DNA from: Pseudomonadota bacterium
Lineage (GTDB): Bacteria > Pseudomonadota > Gammaproteobacteria > Burkholderiales > Burkholderiaceae_D
Length of the DNA: 8,697 bases
Direction: 5' to 3'
Assembly (NCBI GenBank): GCA_023389425.1
Contig: JAEWEK010000380.1
Location: forward strand, 1 to 8,697
Part shown: positions 1 to 6,772 of the stretch, one piece after another
How the letters are laid out: the number at the start of each line of letters is the position of its first letter
Numbering within the stretch: position 1 is the first letter of the stretch
Translations under genes and position numbers: made by a program
The notes under the pieces: model-generated
Seen by the model: only the letters and a program-made list of their open reading frames with translations
Database searches by the model: none
What the model was told of the DNA's origin: nothing

Positions 1-1019
1 AAAACTACACCGGCCTGTCGCGCCTGAAGCGTTCGCCGGTGAAACTGGTGCTGGGCCCGTGGACCCACGGCCAGCGCTCCGTCACCTTCGCCGGCGACGT
101 CGACTTCGGCGCCGCCGCCACGCTCGACGACAATATCGCGCCCGATTACACCGCGCTGCGCCAGGCCTGGTTCGACCGCCACCTGCGCGGCGACGCGCGG
201 GCGCCGGACTACCTGCCGCAAGCCGTCAAGATCTTCGTGATGGGCGGAGGCAGCGGACGCAAGGACCACGCGGGACGCCTGCAGCACGGCGGCCATTGGC
301 GCGACGAAGCCGACTGGCCGCCGCCATCGACCACCCACCGGGTGATGCACCTGCACGCCGACGGCAGCCTGGCCGCGTCGCTGCCGCGCAGCCAGTGCGA
401 GGCACTGGAATTCGATTTCGACCCGCGCCATCCGGTGCCCACCATCGGCGGCGCCATCGCCTCCGGCGCGCCGGTGATGTACGCCGGCGCCTACGACCAG
501 CGCACCACGCCCGCCACCTTCGGCGCCACGGCGCCATTTGGCCCGCTGGCAGATCGCCCGGATGTACTGGTGTTCCAGACCGAACCGCTGGAATCGAGCG
601 TCGAACTGACCGGCCAGATCGTCGCCCGCCTGTGGGTGTCCTCATCCGCACTCGACACCGACTTCACCATCAAGGTGCTGGACGTCTACCCGCCCAGCGA
701 GGATTACCCCGAAGGTTGCGCCATAAATTTAACGCATGGCATACTGCGGATGCGCTTTCGCGACTCCTTCGAACACCCCACCCTGCTGGAACCCGATGCC
801 GTCTACCAGATCGAGATCCCGTCCTACCCGACCAGTAACCTGTTCGCGGCCGGACACCGCATCCGGATCGATATCTCAAGCAGCAACTTTCCCCACTTCG
901 ACATCAATCCCAACACCGGCGCGCCGGCGGGCACGGTGTCGGATCCGGTGGTCGCGCGCAACCGCGTGTTTGTCGGCCACGAACGGCCTTCGTCCATCGT
1001 CCTGCCGGTCATCCCCTGA
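1..1019 (+). CDS. CocE/NonD-family hydrolase, 3' part (5' end outside window)
   Basis: This is the C-terminal part of a CocE/NonD-type alpha/beta-hydrolase, the family of cocaine esterase and X-Pro dipeptidyl-peptidases that cleaves esters or amides. The reading frame is open from base 3 (NYTGLSRLKRSP...), so the GTG at 39 is an internal Val and the gene begins left of the window. The visible GPWTHG motif (about bases 57-74) matches the segment that carries the catalytic His in this family; the nucleophile Ser and the Asp should lie upstream. The rest is the C-terminal jelly-roll (PepX_C) domain, with family signatures such as YPEGCAINLTHGILRMRFRDS, split here as YPEGCAINL and THGILRMRFRDS, then SNLFAAGHRIRIDISSSNFP, and an end of the type RPSSIVLPVIP. 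It terminates at TGA 1017-1019, 9 bp before a LysR gene that is probably co-transcribed. Substrate cannot be told from the sequence. An odd point is a cluster of rare codons near 723-743. Family assignment is firm; specificity is unknown. Confidence 0.92.
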   Translation, partial: NYTGLSRLKRSPVKLVLGPWTHGQRSVTFAGDVDFGAAATLDDNIAPDYTALRQAWFDRHLRGDARAPDYLPQAVKIFVMGGGSGRKDHAGRLQHGGHWRDEADWPPPSTTHRVMHLHADGSLAASLPRSQCEALEFDFDPRHPVPTIGGAIASGAPVMYAGAYDQRTTPATFGATAPFGPLADRPDVLVFQTEPLESSVELTGQIVARLWVSSSALDTDFTIKVLDVYPPSEDYPEGCAINLTHGILRMRFRDSFEHPTLLEPDAVYQIEIPSYPTSNLFAAGHRIRIDISSSNFPHFDINPNTGAPAGTVSDPVVARNRVFVGHERPSSIVLPVIP

Positions 1020-1028
1020 GGAAGCATC
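1018..1028 (+). promoter_or_regulatory. Shine-Dalgarno of the LysR gene at 1029
   Basis: GAGGAAG at 1018-1024 overlaps the TGA stop of the hydrolase gene and lies at good spacing before a GTG codon at 1029. This supports GTG as the start of the regulator and suggests coupled translation after the hydrolase. Confidence 0.7.
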
Positions 1029-1967
1029 GTGGGAAACCTGAGGGACGACATCAGCTTCAAGTCCCTGCGCGCCTTCCACGAGATCGTCACCAGCGGTTCG
1101 GTCACGGAAGCGGCGCGGCGCATGGGCATGAGCCAGCCGGCGGTCAGCCGCATGCTGGCCCAGCTCGAGCAGCAGATCGGCTTCGAACTGTTCTTCCGCG
1201 ACCACGGGCGGCTGGTGCCGACCCAGGACGGCATCCTGTTGTTCGACGAGGTCGACCAGTCGATGGGCAGCGTGGAGCGCGTCTACACGCTGATCCGGGA
1301 CATCGGCGACTACCGCGTCGGCCAGCTCAAGGTGGTGGCCCCGCCCAGCTTCTCCGAAGGCGTGCTGCCGGATATCGTCAGCGCCTTCCTCGAACGCTTC
1401 CCGCGGGTGCACCTGTCGATCGACTCGCGCAGCATCGAAACCTCGAAGGCGCTGATCGCCACGCGCGCCGCCGATTGCGGCTTCGTCAAACTGCCGCTCG
1501 GCCGTACCGACCTGCATTTCGAGCACATCGTCACCAGCGCCACGGTGTGCGTCCTGTCGGCCGGCCACCCGCTGAGCGGCAGGCGCGTGCTGACGCCGCA
1601 GCTGCTGCGCGGCCATCCGCTGATCCTGCTGGGGCTTGGCCGCACCTCGCGCGCCCAGATCGAAGCCGAGTTCGTGCGCGCCGGCGTGCGGCCCGAGGTG
1701 CGGCTGGAGACGCACACGGTGGGCTCGGCCTGCGCGCTGGCCGAACGGGGTCTCGGTGTCGCGCTGGTCAACGAAATGCTGGCCAAGCCCTACCTGCGCG
1801 CGGGCGGCATCGTGCTGCCCTTCGAGCCGACGCTGACCAACGAGTATTCCTTCGTGACCTCGGCACTGTCGGAACCGAGCCGGCTGACCAAAGCCTTCCT
1901 GGAGATCACGAAGGCGCACTTCAATACGGCAGGATCCCCGGCAGCAAAGGCCGCTCCAGCCGCTTGA
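1029..1967 (+). CDS. LysR-type transcriptional regulator (downstream of hydrolase)
   Basis: A 312-residue LysR-type regulator of normal length for the family. Residues about 10-70 form the winged helix-turn-helix, with the recognition region VTEAARRMGMSQPAVSRMLA followed by LEQQIGFELFFRD. The linker helix follows to about residue 95, and from there the rest is the periplasmic-binding-protein-like effector domain (start VGQLKVVAPPSFSEGVLPDI; later GLGRTSRAQIEAEF and ETHTVGSACALAERG). That effector domain reminds me of the NocR/OccR-like branch, often tied to amino-acid or opine catabolism, but this is only a recollection of motif style. The GTG start is chosen for its Shine-Dalgarno. The gene is 9 bp after the hydrolase gene, so it may control that operon, although most LysR regulators are divergent from their targets. 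The last 15 residues after FLEITKAHF are Ala/Pro-rich and overlap the 3' end of the convergent LysR gene. Confidence 0.93.
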   Translation: MGNLRDDISFKSLRAFHEIVTSGSVTEAARRMGMSQPAVSRMLAQLEQQIGFELFFRDHGRLVPTQDGILLFDEVDQSMGSVERVYTLIRDIGDYRVGQLKVVAPPSFSEGVLPDIVSAFLERFPRVHLSIDSRSIETSKALIATRAADCGFVKLPLGRTDLHFEHIVTSATVCVLSAGHPLSGRRVLTPQLLRGHPLILLGLGRTSRAQIEAEFVRAGVRPEVRLETHTVGSACALAERGLGVALVNEMLAKPYLRAGGIVLPFEPTLTNEYSFVTSALSEPSRLTKAFLEITKAHFNTAGSPAAKAAPAA

Positions 1968-2823
1968 TCCACCACTTGAGCGCCTCGCCCATCGATTCGG
2001 TGCGCCAGGCCAGCCAGAAGGTTTCCGGCGGCCGCGGCGCCTCGACCTGAAGCTCGACCAGCACGCCCTGCTCCAGCTCCACGCGCACGCAGGCACGCGG
2101 CAGGAAGCCGTGGCCCAGGCCGGCCGCCTGCGCCGCGATCTTGGCCTGCATGGTGGGCACGGTGATGCTGTGCTGGCCCTCCAGCAGGCCGACGGTGCGA
2201 TCGGTGGACGAGCGCGCGCCGTCGCCCACGACGATGGCGGTGTGCTCCAGCAGGTCGTCGCGCGCCAGCGTGCGGCCCAGCTTCGCCAGCGGGTGCGTGG
2301 CCGTCACGCAGAAGGCAAACTCCAGGCTGCCGACCGGCACCGACTTGTAGCCGCCGCCGCCCGGGCCCTCGCCCGCCGCCACGATCAGGTCGGCGCGGCC
2401 TTCGCGCAGCAGTTCCCAGGTGCCGGTCATGGTGTCGGCGCCGATGCGCAGGCGGGTGCCGCATGCGAGTTCCTCGAAGGCGCGGATGTCTTCGTTGAAG
2501 CCGCTGGTGGGGATCAGCGAATCGTGCACCAGGCGCAGCTCGGCCTCGAATCCAGTGGCGACCTTGCGCATGCGCGATTCGAGCTGCCTCGCGGCGCCCA
2601 GCAGCCAGCGCCCTTCCTTCAGCATCTCCTGCCCGGCCGGCGTCAATACGACGCGCGGCCCGTTGCGCACGAACAGCGGGAAGCCCAGCTGTTCCTCGAG
2701 CTTGGACACGGCGTAGGAAATAGTGGACGGCACCTTGTGCAGGCGCTCGGCGGCGGCCGCGAATGAGCCCTGGCGGGCGATGGCGTCGACGATTTCAATG
2801 GCTTCCAGCGAAAGTTTCAGCAC
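1921..2823 (-). CDS. YhaJ-like LysR-type transcriptional regulator
   Basis: A 300-residue LysR-type regulator. The N-terminal helix-turn-helix (residues about 4-64) reads SFAAAAERLHKVPSTISYAV followed by KLEEQLGFPLFVR, and the effector domain follows from about residue 90. The overall style resembles E. coli YhaJ: the same VPS(T/A)(I/L)SY recognition helix and a C-terminal AWR-(T/D)-SMGEA block near residues 270-280. The start is GTG at 2823-2821, with AAGGA about 10 nt upstream; there is no better start. It is divergent from a pirin-family gene, and yhaJ lies beside the pirin gene yhaK in E. coli, so autoregulation and control of the pirin gene are likely (inference). Its 3' end overlaps the convergent LysR gene by 47 bp. 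The effector is unknown. Confidence 0.93.
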   Translation of the reverse strand: MLKLSLEAIEIVDAIARQGSFAAAAERLHKVPSTISYAVSKLEEQLGFPLFVRNGPRVVLTPAGQEMLKEGRWLLGAARQLESRMRKVATGFEAELRLVHDSLIPTSGFNEDIRAFEELACGTRLRIGADTMTGTWELLREGRADLIVAAGEGPGGGGYKSVPVGSLEFAFCVTATHPLAKLGRTLARDDLLEHTAIVVGDGARSSTDRTVGLLEGQHSITVPTMQAKIAAQAAGLGHGFLPRACVRVELEQGVLVELQVEAPRPPETFWLAWRTESMGEALKWWIKRLERPLLPGILPY

Positions 2824-2846
2824 GGCCCGGCAATCCTTGACAATGA

Positions 2847-2860
2847 ATAATCGAAATTAT
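2847..2860. repeat. 14-bp palindrome in divergent promoter
   Basis: Inverted repeat ATAAT-CGAA-ATTAT with perfect 5-bp arms. It overlaps by 4 bp the T-N11-A dyad at 2857-2869, so the two form a compound site about 23 bp long. Such paired half-sites are common where LysR regulators bind as tetramers. Role is inferred from position. Confidence 0.5.
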
Positions 2861-2869
2861 CGCTGATAA
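2857..2869. promoter_or_regulatory. candidate LysR operator, T-N11-A dyad
   Basis: TTATC-GCT-GATAA is a perfect 5-bp-arm dyad whose outer bases are exactly T-N11-A, the classical LysR-type recognition motif. It is centred about 40 bp upstream of the YhaJ-like regulator's GTG and about 85 bp upstream of the pirin ATG, a usual position for the recognition site of a divergent LysR regulator. Binding is inferred, not shown. Confidence 0.55.
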
Positions 2870-2935
2870 GGCGGCAAAACATTCACGCTAGGCCCCATCG
2901 ATTCGAGCGAAACTTCTTCCATCGCAACGAACAAC

Positions 2936-2947
2936 AGGGAGCAGCAC
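2936..2947 (+). promoter_or_regulatory. Shine-Dalgarno of pirin gene
   Basis: AGGGAG at 2936-2941 lies 6 nt before the ATG at 2948 and fixes that start, which also gives the N-terminus typical of the family (MIEVRKSEHRGHANHGWL). Confidence 0.65.
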
Positions 2948-3664
<717 letters not shown>

Positions 3665-3671
3665 GCAGCGC

Positions 3672-3696
3672 GATGCGTCACTGCCGGTGGCGCATC
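3672..3696. terminator. candidate bidirectional terminator hairpin between convergent genes
   Basis: An 11-bp stem (3672-3682 with 3686-3696, including two G-U pairs in the + strand RNA) closes a 3-nt loop. The arms begin GATGCG and end CGCATC. It begins 7 nt after the pirin stop and spans the stop codon and last codons of the convergent kinase gene. There is no T-tract on either side, so it is not a standard intrinsic terminator; it could still stabilise 3' ends. Confidence 0.35.
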
Positions 3697-5210
3697 CCCA
3701 TCTCCGCCACCATCCGCAGCAGCTCGTTGAGGTCGACCGGCTTGACGAGGCGCGCGTCGAAGCCAGCCTGGCGCGCGCGGTCGCCATCGTGTTCCTCGCC
3801 CCAGCCGGTCACCGCGATCAGCGCGGGCTTGCCGCCCCAGGGCTGCTGCCGGATCCAGTGCGCGACTTCGTGGCCGGTGGCGCCGGGCATGCCGATATCG
3901 AGCAGCAGCACGTCCGGATGGTGGCGCGCCGCCAGTTCCATCGCCGCCTTGCCGTCGTTGGCCGTCGTGACCGCGTAACCGTGGGCGCGCAGCAGTTCGC
4001 CCAGCAGGTCGGCGGCGTCGGCGTTGTCGTCGGCCACCAGCACCTGCAGCGTGCCCGGTGCGCCGGTCGCGGCCTCCCCGGTGTCCTGCGCGGGCAGCGT
4101 GTCGCCGGCCGCGAGCGGCAGCACGATGCGCACCAGCGTGCCGCTGCCCTCGCCTTCGCTGAAAGCATTGACCGTACCGCCGTGCAGCTCCACCAGCGAG
4201 CGCACGATCGCCAGCCCCAGGCCCAGGCCCGGCGCGCCGCCGCGCGCCTTGGTCTCGGCCTGCGAGAACATCTCGAACACCTCGTCCAGCCGCGACGGGT
4301 CGATGCCGACGCCCTGGTCCTGCACTTCGACCACGGCCTCGCTCCCCTGCGCGAATGCGCGCACCTGCGTGCGCCCACCCACCGGCGAGAACTTCACCGC
4401 ATTCTGCAGCACATTGCTGAACACCTGGGTCAGGCGCACCTCGTCGCCGTTGACCATCAGCGGCCGGTCCGGCAGCAGCAGCTCCAGCGCGTGCTGGCTG
4501 GCGTGCAGGGCCGGGCGCACGTTGTCGACGCCCAGTTCGATCAGCTGGCGCAGGTCGGTCGGCTGGCGCACCAGATCGACGCGGTTGCGCGTGATGCGGC
4601 TCAGGTCGAGCAGTTCGTCCAGCAGGCGCGCCATGTGCGCGATCTGGCGTTCCATCACGTCGGTGGCGCGCTTGAGCGTGGCCGGCGCGGCATCGCCCTG
4701 GCGCATCAGCGCGACCGAGTAGCCGGCAGCGGCCAGCGGATTGCGCAGCTCGTGCGCGAGGATGGACAGGAATTCGTTCTTCTGGCGGTCGGCTTTTTCA
4801 AGCCGCGCCAGGGCCTGCTCCAGCTGGCTGCGCTGCTCGCGGTGCTCCAGGCAGCTGCGCACGGCGAAACCCAGGCGCGGGAAATGCTTGGGCGTCTTGG
4901 TGATGTAGTCGTCCAGCCCCTCCTTCATCGCCGTCACCGCCACTTCCTCGTTGCCGCTGGCGGTGAACATGATGACCGGACGCTCCGGATAGCGTTGCTT
5001 GAGCGCGCGCAGGACCGAAATGCCGTCGGTGAAGCGCAGCCGGAAATCGGTGATGGTGACGTCGAACAGGCCATCGTCCAGCGCCTTGTCGAGATCCTTC
5101 GCGGTGCCGGCATGGATGACCGAGAGCTCGTCGAAGTGCAGCGCCAGTTCGCGCGCCACCAGCACGCGGGTGTCGGCGCTGTCGTCGACGAGGAGAACGC
5201 AGAGCGCCAC
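3678..5210 (-). CDS. hybrid histidine kinase: receiver - HisKA - HATPase - receiver
   Basis: A 510-residue soluble hybrid kinase with no membrane segment. Domains in order: receiver 1 (residues 1-120; acidic pair Asp9/Asp10, phospho-acceptor Asp55 in VTITDFRL, Thr83, Lys105); short coiled-coil (121-145); HisKA with phospho-His153 in LSILAHELRNPL; HATPase with N-box Asn266/Asn270, G1 DQGVGID at 298-304, F-box VFEMFSQ and G2 GLGLGLAIV at 328-336; a linker rich in Ala/Gly/Thr (367-387); receiver 2 (388-505; Asp394/Asp395, Asp438 in LLLDIGMP, Thr468, Lys490-Pro491). All catalytic residues look intact. Input is probably phosphorylation of receiver 1 by a partner kinase, and output is phosphotransfer via receiver 2; there is no DNA-binding or HPt domain. 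The start is GTG at 5210-5208, with GGAGG 7 nt upstream. It follows the upstream kinase gene by 2 bp, so it is the last gene of that operon. Confidence 0.94.
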   Translation of the reverse strand: MALCVLLVDDSADTRVLVARELALHFDELSVIHAGTAKDLDKALDDGLFDVTITDFRLRFTDGISVLRALKQRYPERPVIMFTASGNEEVAVTAMKEGLDDYITKTPKHFPRLGFAVRSCLEHREQRSQLEQALARLEKADRQKNEFLSILAHELRNPLAAAGYSVALMRQGDAAPATLKRATDVMERQIAHMARLLDELLDLSRITRNRVDLVRQPTDLRQLIELGVDNVRPALHASQHALELLLPDRPLMVNGDEVRLTQVFSNVLQNAVKFSPVGGRTQVRAFAQGSEAVVEVQDQGVGIDPSRLDEVFEMFSQAETKARGGAPGLGLGLAIVRSLVELHGGTVNAFSEGEGSGTLVRIVLPLAAGDTLPAQDTGEAATGAPGTLQVLVADDNADAADLLGELLRAHGYAVTTANDGKAAMELAARHHPDVLLLDIGMPGATGHEVAHWIRQQPWGGKPALIAVTGWGEEHDGDRARQAGFDARLVKPVDLNELLRMVAEMGMRHRQ

Positions 5211-5222
5211 CCTCAGGCCTCC
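5211..5222 (-). promoter_or_regulatory. Shine-Dalgarno and stop/start junction between kinase genes
   Basis: On the - strand GGAGG (5222-5218) lies inside the last codons of the upstream kinase gene, 7 nt before the GTG start at 5210. The upstream TGA (5215-5213) is separated from that GTG by only GG. This arrangement favours translational coupling and roughly matched production of the two proteins. Confidence 0.75.
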
Positions 5223-6700
5223 GGCAGGTCGATGTAGAACAGCGAGCCGCCTTCGGCCGGCGCGTCGACGCCGACCGCGCCGCCCATGCGTTCGATGCCC
5301 TTCTTGACGATGGCGAGGCCGATGCCGGTGCCGGGAAATTCTTCCTCGCTGTGCAGGCGCTCGAACACATTGAAGATGCGCCCGTGCGCCTCGCCCGGAA
5401 TGCCGATGCCATTGTCGCGCACGGCGATGCGCACCATGTTTCCGTGCTGCGCCGCGCCGATCGCGATCCGCGCATCCACCGCGGGGGCGACGAACTTGGC
5501 GGCGTTGGACACCAGGTTGGTCAGCGCCTGCACGAAGGTCTGGCGGTGCGCGCGCACCGCCAGACCGTCCGGCACGTCCACCTCGACCCGGGCGCTGGCG
5601 TAGTCGGGGTCGGACTGCAGCGTGGCCTGCATTTCCCAGACCACCTCGGCCACGATCACGCGATCGAGCTGGATCTCGGTGCGCGACAGGCGCGCGAATT
5701 CGAGCAGGTCCGTCACCATCGTATCGACGCGCCGCGCCACCGCCTCGATGCGCTGTACGTACACGCCCAGGTGGTCGGTGCGGCCTTCGACGAAGTCCTG
5801 CTTGAGCGCGTCGGCATAGCCCTGGATGGTGCGCAGCGGCTCGCGCAGGTCGTGCGAGACCGAGAAGCCGAAGGTTTCGAGCGCTTCGTTGGCTTCCTGC
5901 AGCTGGCGGGTGCGCTCGACGATGCGCTGTTCCAGCTCCGCGTTGAGGCGGTGGATTTCGATGTCGGCGCGGCGCAGCCTGGTCACGTCTTCGACGATGC
6001 CGTCCACCGCGTCGTGGCCGTTGACGCGCACCCGCACCAGGCGGATCGCATGGGCATGGCCGGCGCCGGCGAGGTCGCCCTCGATGTGTTGCAGCTCGGC
6101 CGCATCGAGCGTCACCTTCAGTCCCGCCAGGTGCTTGCGCACGTTGTCGAGCAGCGGATGGCGGACCTCGGCGCCCGAGGCCGGGGCACGCTCAAGCATC
6201 GACCAGAAGGCGCTGTTGCCGTCTTCCAGCGTGCCGTCGAGCGACATGCGGAACACGCCAAGGTGGATATTCTCGAGCAGGTTGGCCAGGCGCGTCTCGC
6301 TGCGGATGGCGCGGCCGCGGATTTCGGAGCGGTCGAGGCAGGTGCGCACCGCGACCGGCAGGCGCGCGTAATGACGCGGGCTCTTGATGACGTAGTCGTC
6401 CAGGCCGTGCTTCATCGCGTCCACCGCGATCTCCTGGGTGCCGGTGGCGGTGAACATAATCACCGGCATCTGCGGGTCGTGCGCCTTGATGAGCTTGAGG
6501 ACTTCGAGGCCGGTAGTCCAGCGCATCTGGTAATCGGTGATCACCACGTCGAACGGAAAGCCGGCCGCCGCCACCTGTTCGAAGGCTGCGCGGTCGGCGA
6601 CCTCGGTGGTCTCGCAATCGTCGAAGTGGCGTTCGACCTCGCGCCGCGCAAGCAGGCGGTCGTCCGGATTGTCGTCGAGCAGCAGCAGGCGGAGCGGCAT
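5213..6700 (-). CDS. receiver-PAS-histidine kinase
   Basis: A 495-residue soluble protein in which a receiver precedes a kinase. Receiver (residues 1-122): acidic Asp9/Asp10, phospho-acceptor Asp56 in VVITDYQM, Thr84, Lys106. Residues about 133-243 are a weak PAS-like sensor (LENIHLGVFRMSLDGTLEDG ... IVEDVTRLRRAD), with no obvious flavin-binding Cys or haem motif. A signalling helix/coiled-coil follows (245-280), then HisKA with phospho-His283 in SVSHDLREPL. The HATPase has N-box Asn395/Asn399, G1 DNGIGIP at 429-435, F-box FNVFERLH and G2 GTGIGLAIV at 457-465. The ATG at 6700-6698 is the first possible start, since an in-frame TAA lies two codons upstream, but I see no good Shine-Dalgarno. 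Its receiver closely resembles receiver 1 of the next gene, while its kinase core resembles the upstream kinase. It probably integrates phosphorylation by a partner with a cytosolic PAS signal. Output partner unknown. Confidence 0.93.
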   Translation of the reverse strand: MPLRLLLLDDNPDDRLLARREVERHFDDCETTEVADRAAFEQVAAAGFPFDVVITDYQMRWTTGLEVLKLIKAHDPQMPVIMFTATGTQEIAVDAMKHGLDDYVIKSPRHYARLPVAVRTCLDRSEIRGRAIRSETRLANLLENIHLGVFRMSLDGTLEDGNSAFWSMLERAPASGAEVRHPLLDNVRKHLAGLKVTLDAAELQHIEGDLAGAGHAHAIRLVRVRVNGHDAVDGIVEDVTRLRRADIEIHRLNAELEQRIVERTRQLQEANEALETFGFSVSHDLREPLRTIQGYADALKQDFVEGRTDHLGVYVQRIEAVARRVDTMVTDLLEFARLSRTEIQLDRVIVAEVVWEMQATLQSDPDYASARVEVDVPDGLAVRAHRQTFVQALTNLVSNAAKFVAPAVDARIAIGAAQHGNMVRIAVRDNGIGIPGEAHGRIFNVFERLHSEEEFPGTGIGLAIVKKGIERMGGAVGVDAPAEGGSLFYIDLPEA

Positions 6701-6772
6701 TGGTTACGTTTTCGAATCGCTTGAATTAACAATGAAGTATAGCCTGAGCGGCCGGCCCGCGGAGCAGCTTTC
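6701..6772 (-). promoter_or_regulatory. 72-bp gap between kinase genes, possible internal promoter
   Basis: This gap is A+T-rich near the downstream gene. On the - strand TATACT (6741-6736) matches 5 of 6 bases of a sigma-70 -10 box and lies about 35 nt before the ATG, but no convincing -35 box lies at the right distance. A GGCCGGCC palindrome (6750-6757) sits just upstream. The receiver-PAS-kinase gene may therefore have its own promoter in addition to read-through from the membrane kinase gene. Confidence 0.35.

Larger units (their letters stand above)
2824..2947. promoter_or_regulatory. divergent promoter region, LysR / pirin
   Basis: This 124-bp gap separates two divergent genes and is clearly richer in A+T than the flanking coding DNA, especially at 2837-2885. 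It must hold promoters for both directions. On the - strand GATAAT (2861-2856) is a possible -10 for the regulator, but I find no well-spaced -35. On the + strand there is no convincing -10 for the pirin gene, which may mean dependence on an activator. Two overlapping dyads occupy its centre (separate entries). Confidence 0.7.

Noticed and set aside
39..1019. GTG at 39 as the true start of the hydrolase gene
   Set aside because: The frame is open to the window's left end and continues family-like sequence; no Shine-Dalgarno precedes the GTG, and a start there would remove the catalytic Ser and Asp.
876..2096. A 406-codon - strand open frame across the hydrolase and first LysR genes
   Set aside because: It runs antisense to two clear genes and into a third, with low-complexity Arg/Gly/Ala/His composition and no domains.
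2837..2842. Perfect TTGACA -35 hexamer on the + strand in the divergent promoter region
   Set aside because: No -10-like sequence lies 16-18 bp downstream; the closest, GATAAG, is 22 bp away, so I did not call a promoter from it.
3687..5237. A 516-codon open frame on the + strand opposite the hybrid kinase gene
   Set aside because: Its product is rich in His, Gln, Arg and Ala without recognisable domains, as expected from the antisense of a GC-rich gene. The - strand frame has every kinase and receiver motif.
5351..6724. A 457-codon open frame on the + strand opposite the receiver-PAS-kinase gene
   Set aside because: Compositional shadow of a well-supported - strand gene; no domain or ribosome binding site supports it.
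6749..6762. GGCCGGCC-centred palindrome after the membrane kinase gene as a terminator
   Set aside because: It has no loop and no following T-tract, and the next gene on the same strand is only 72 bp away and in the same pathway, so read-through is more likely.
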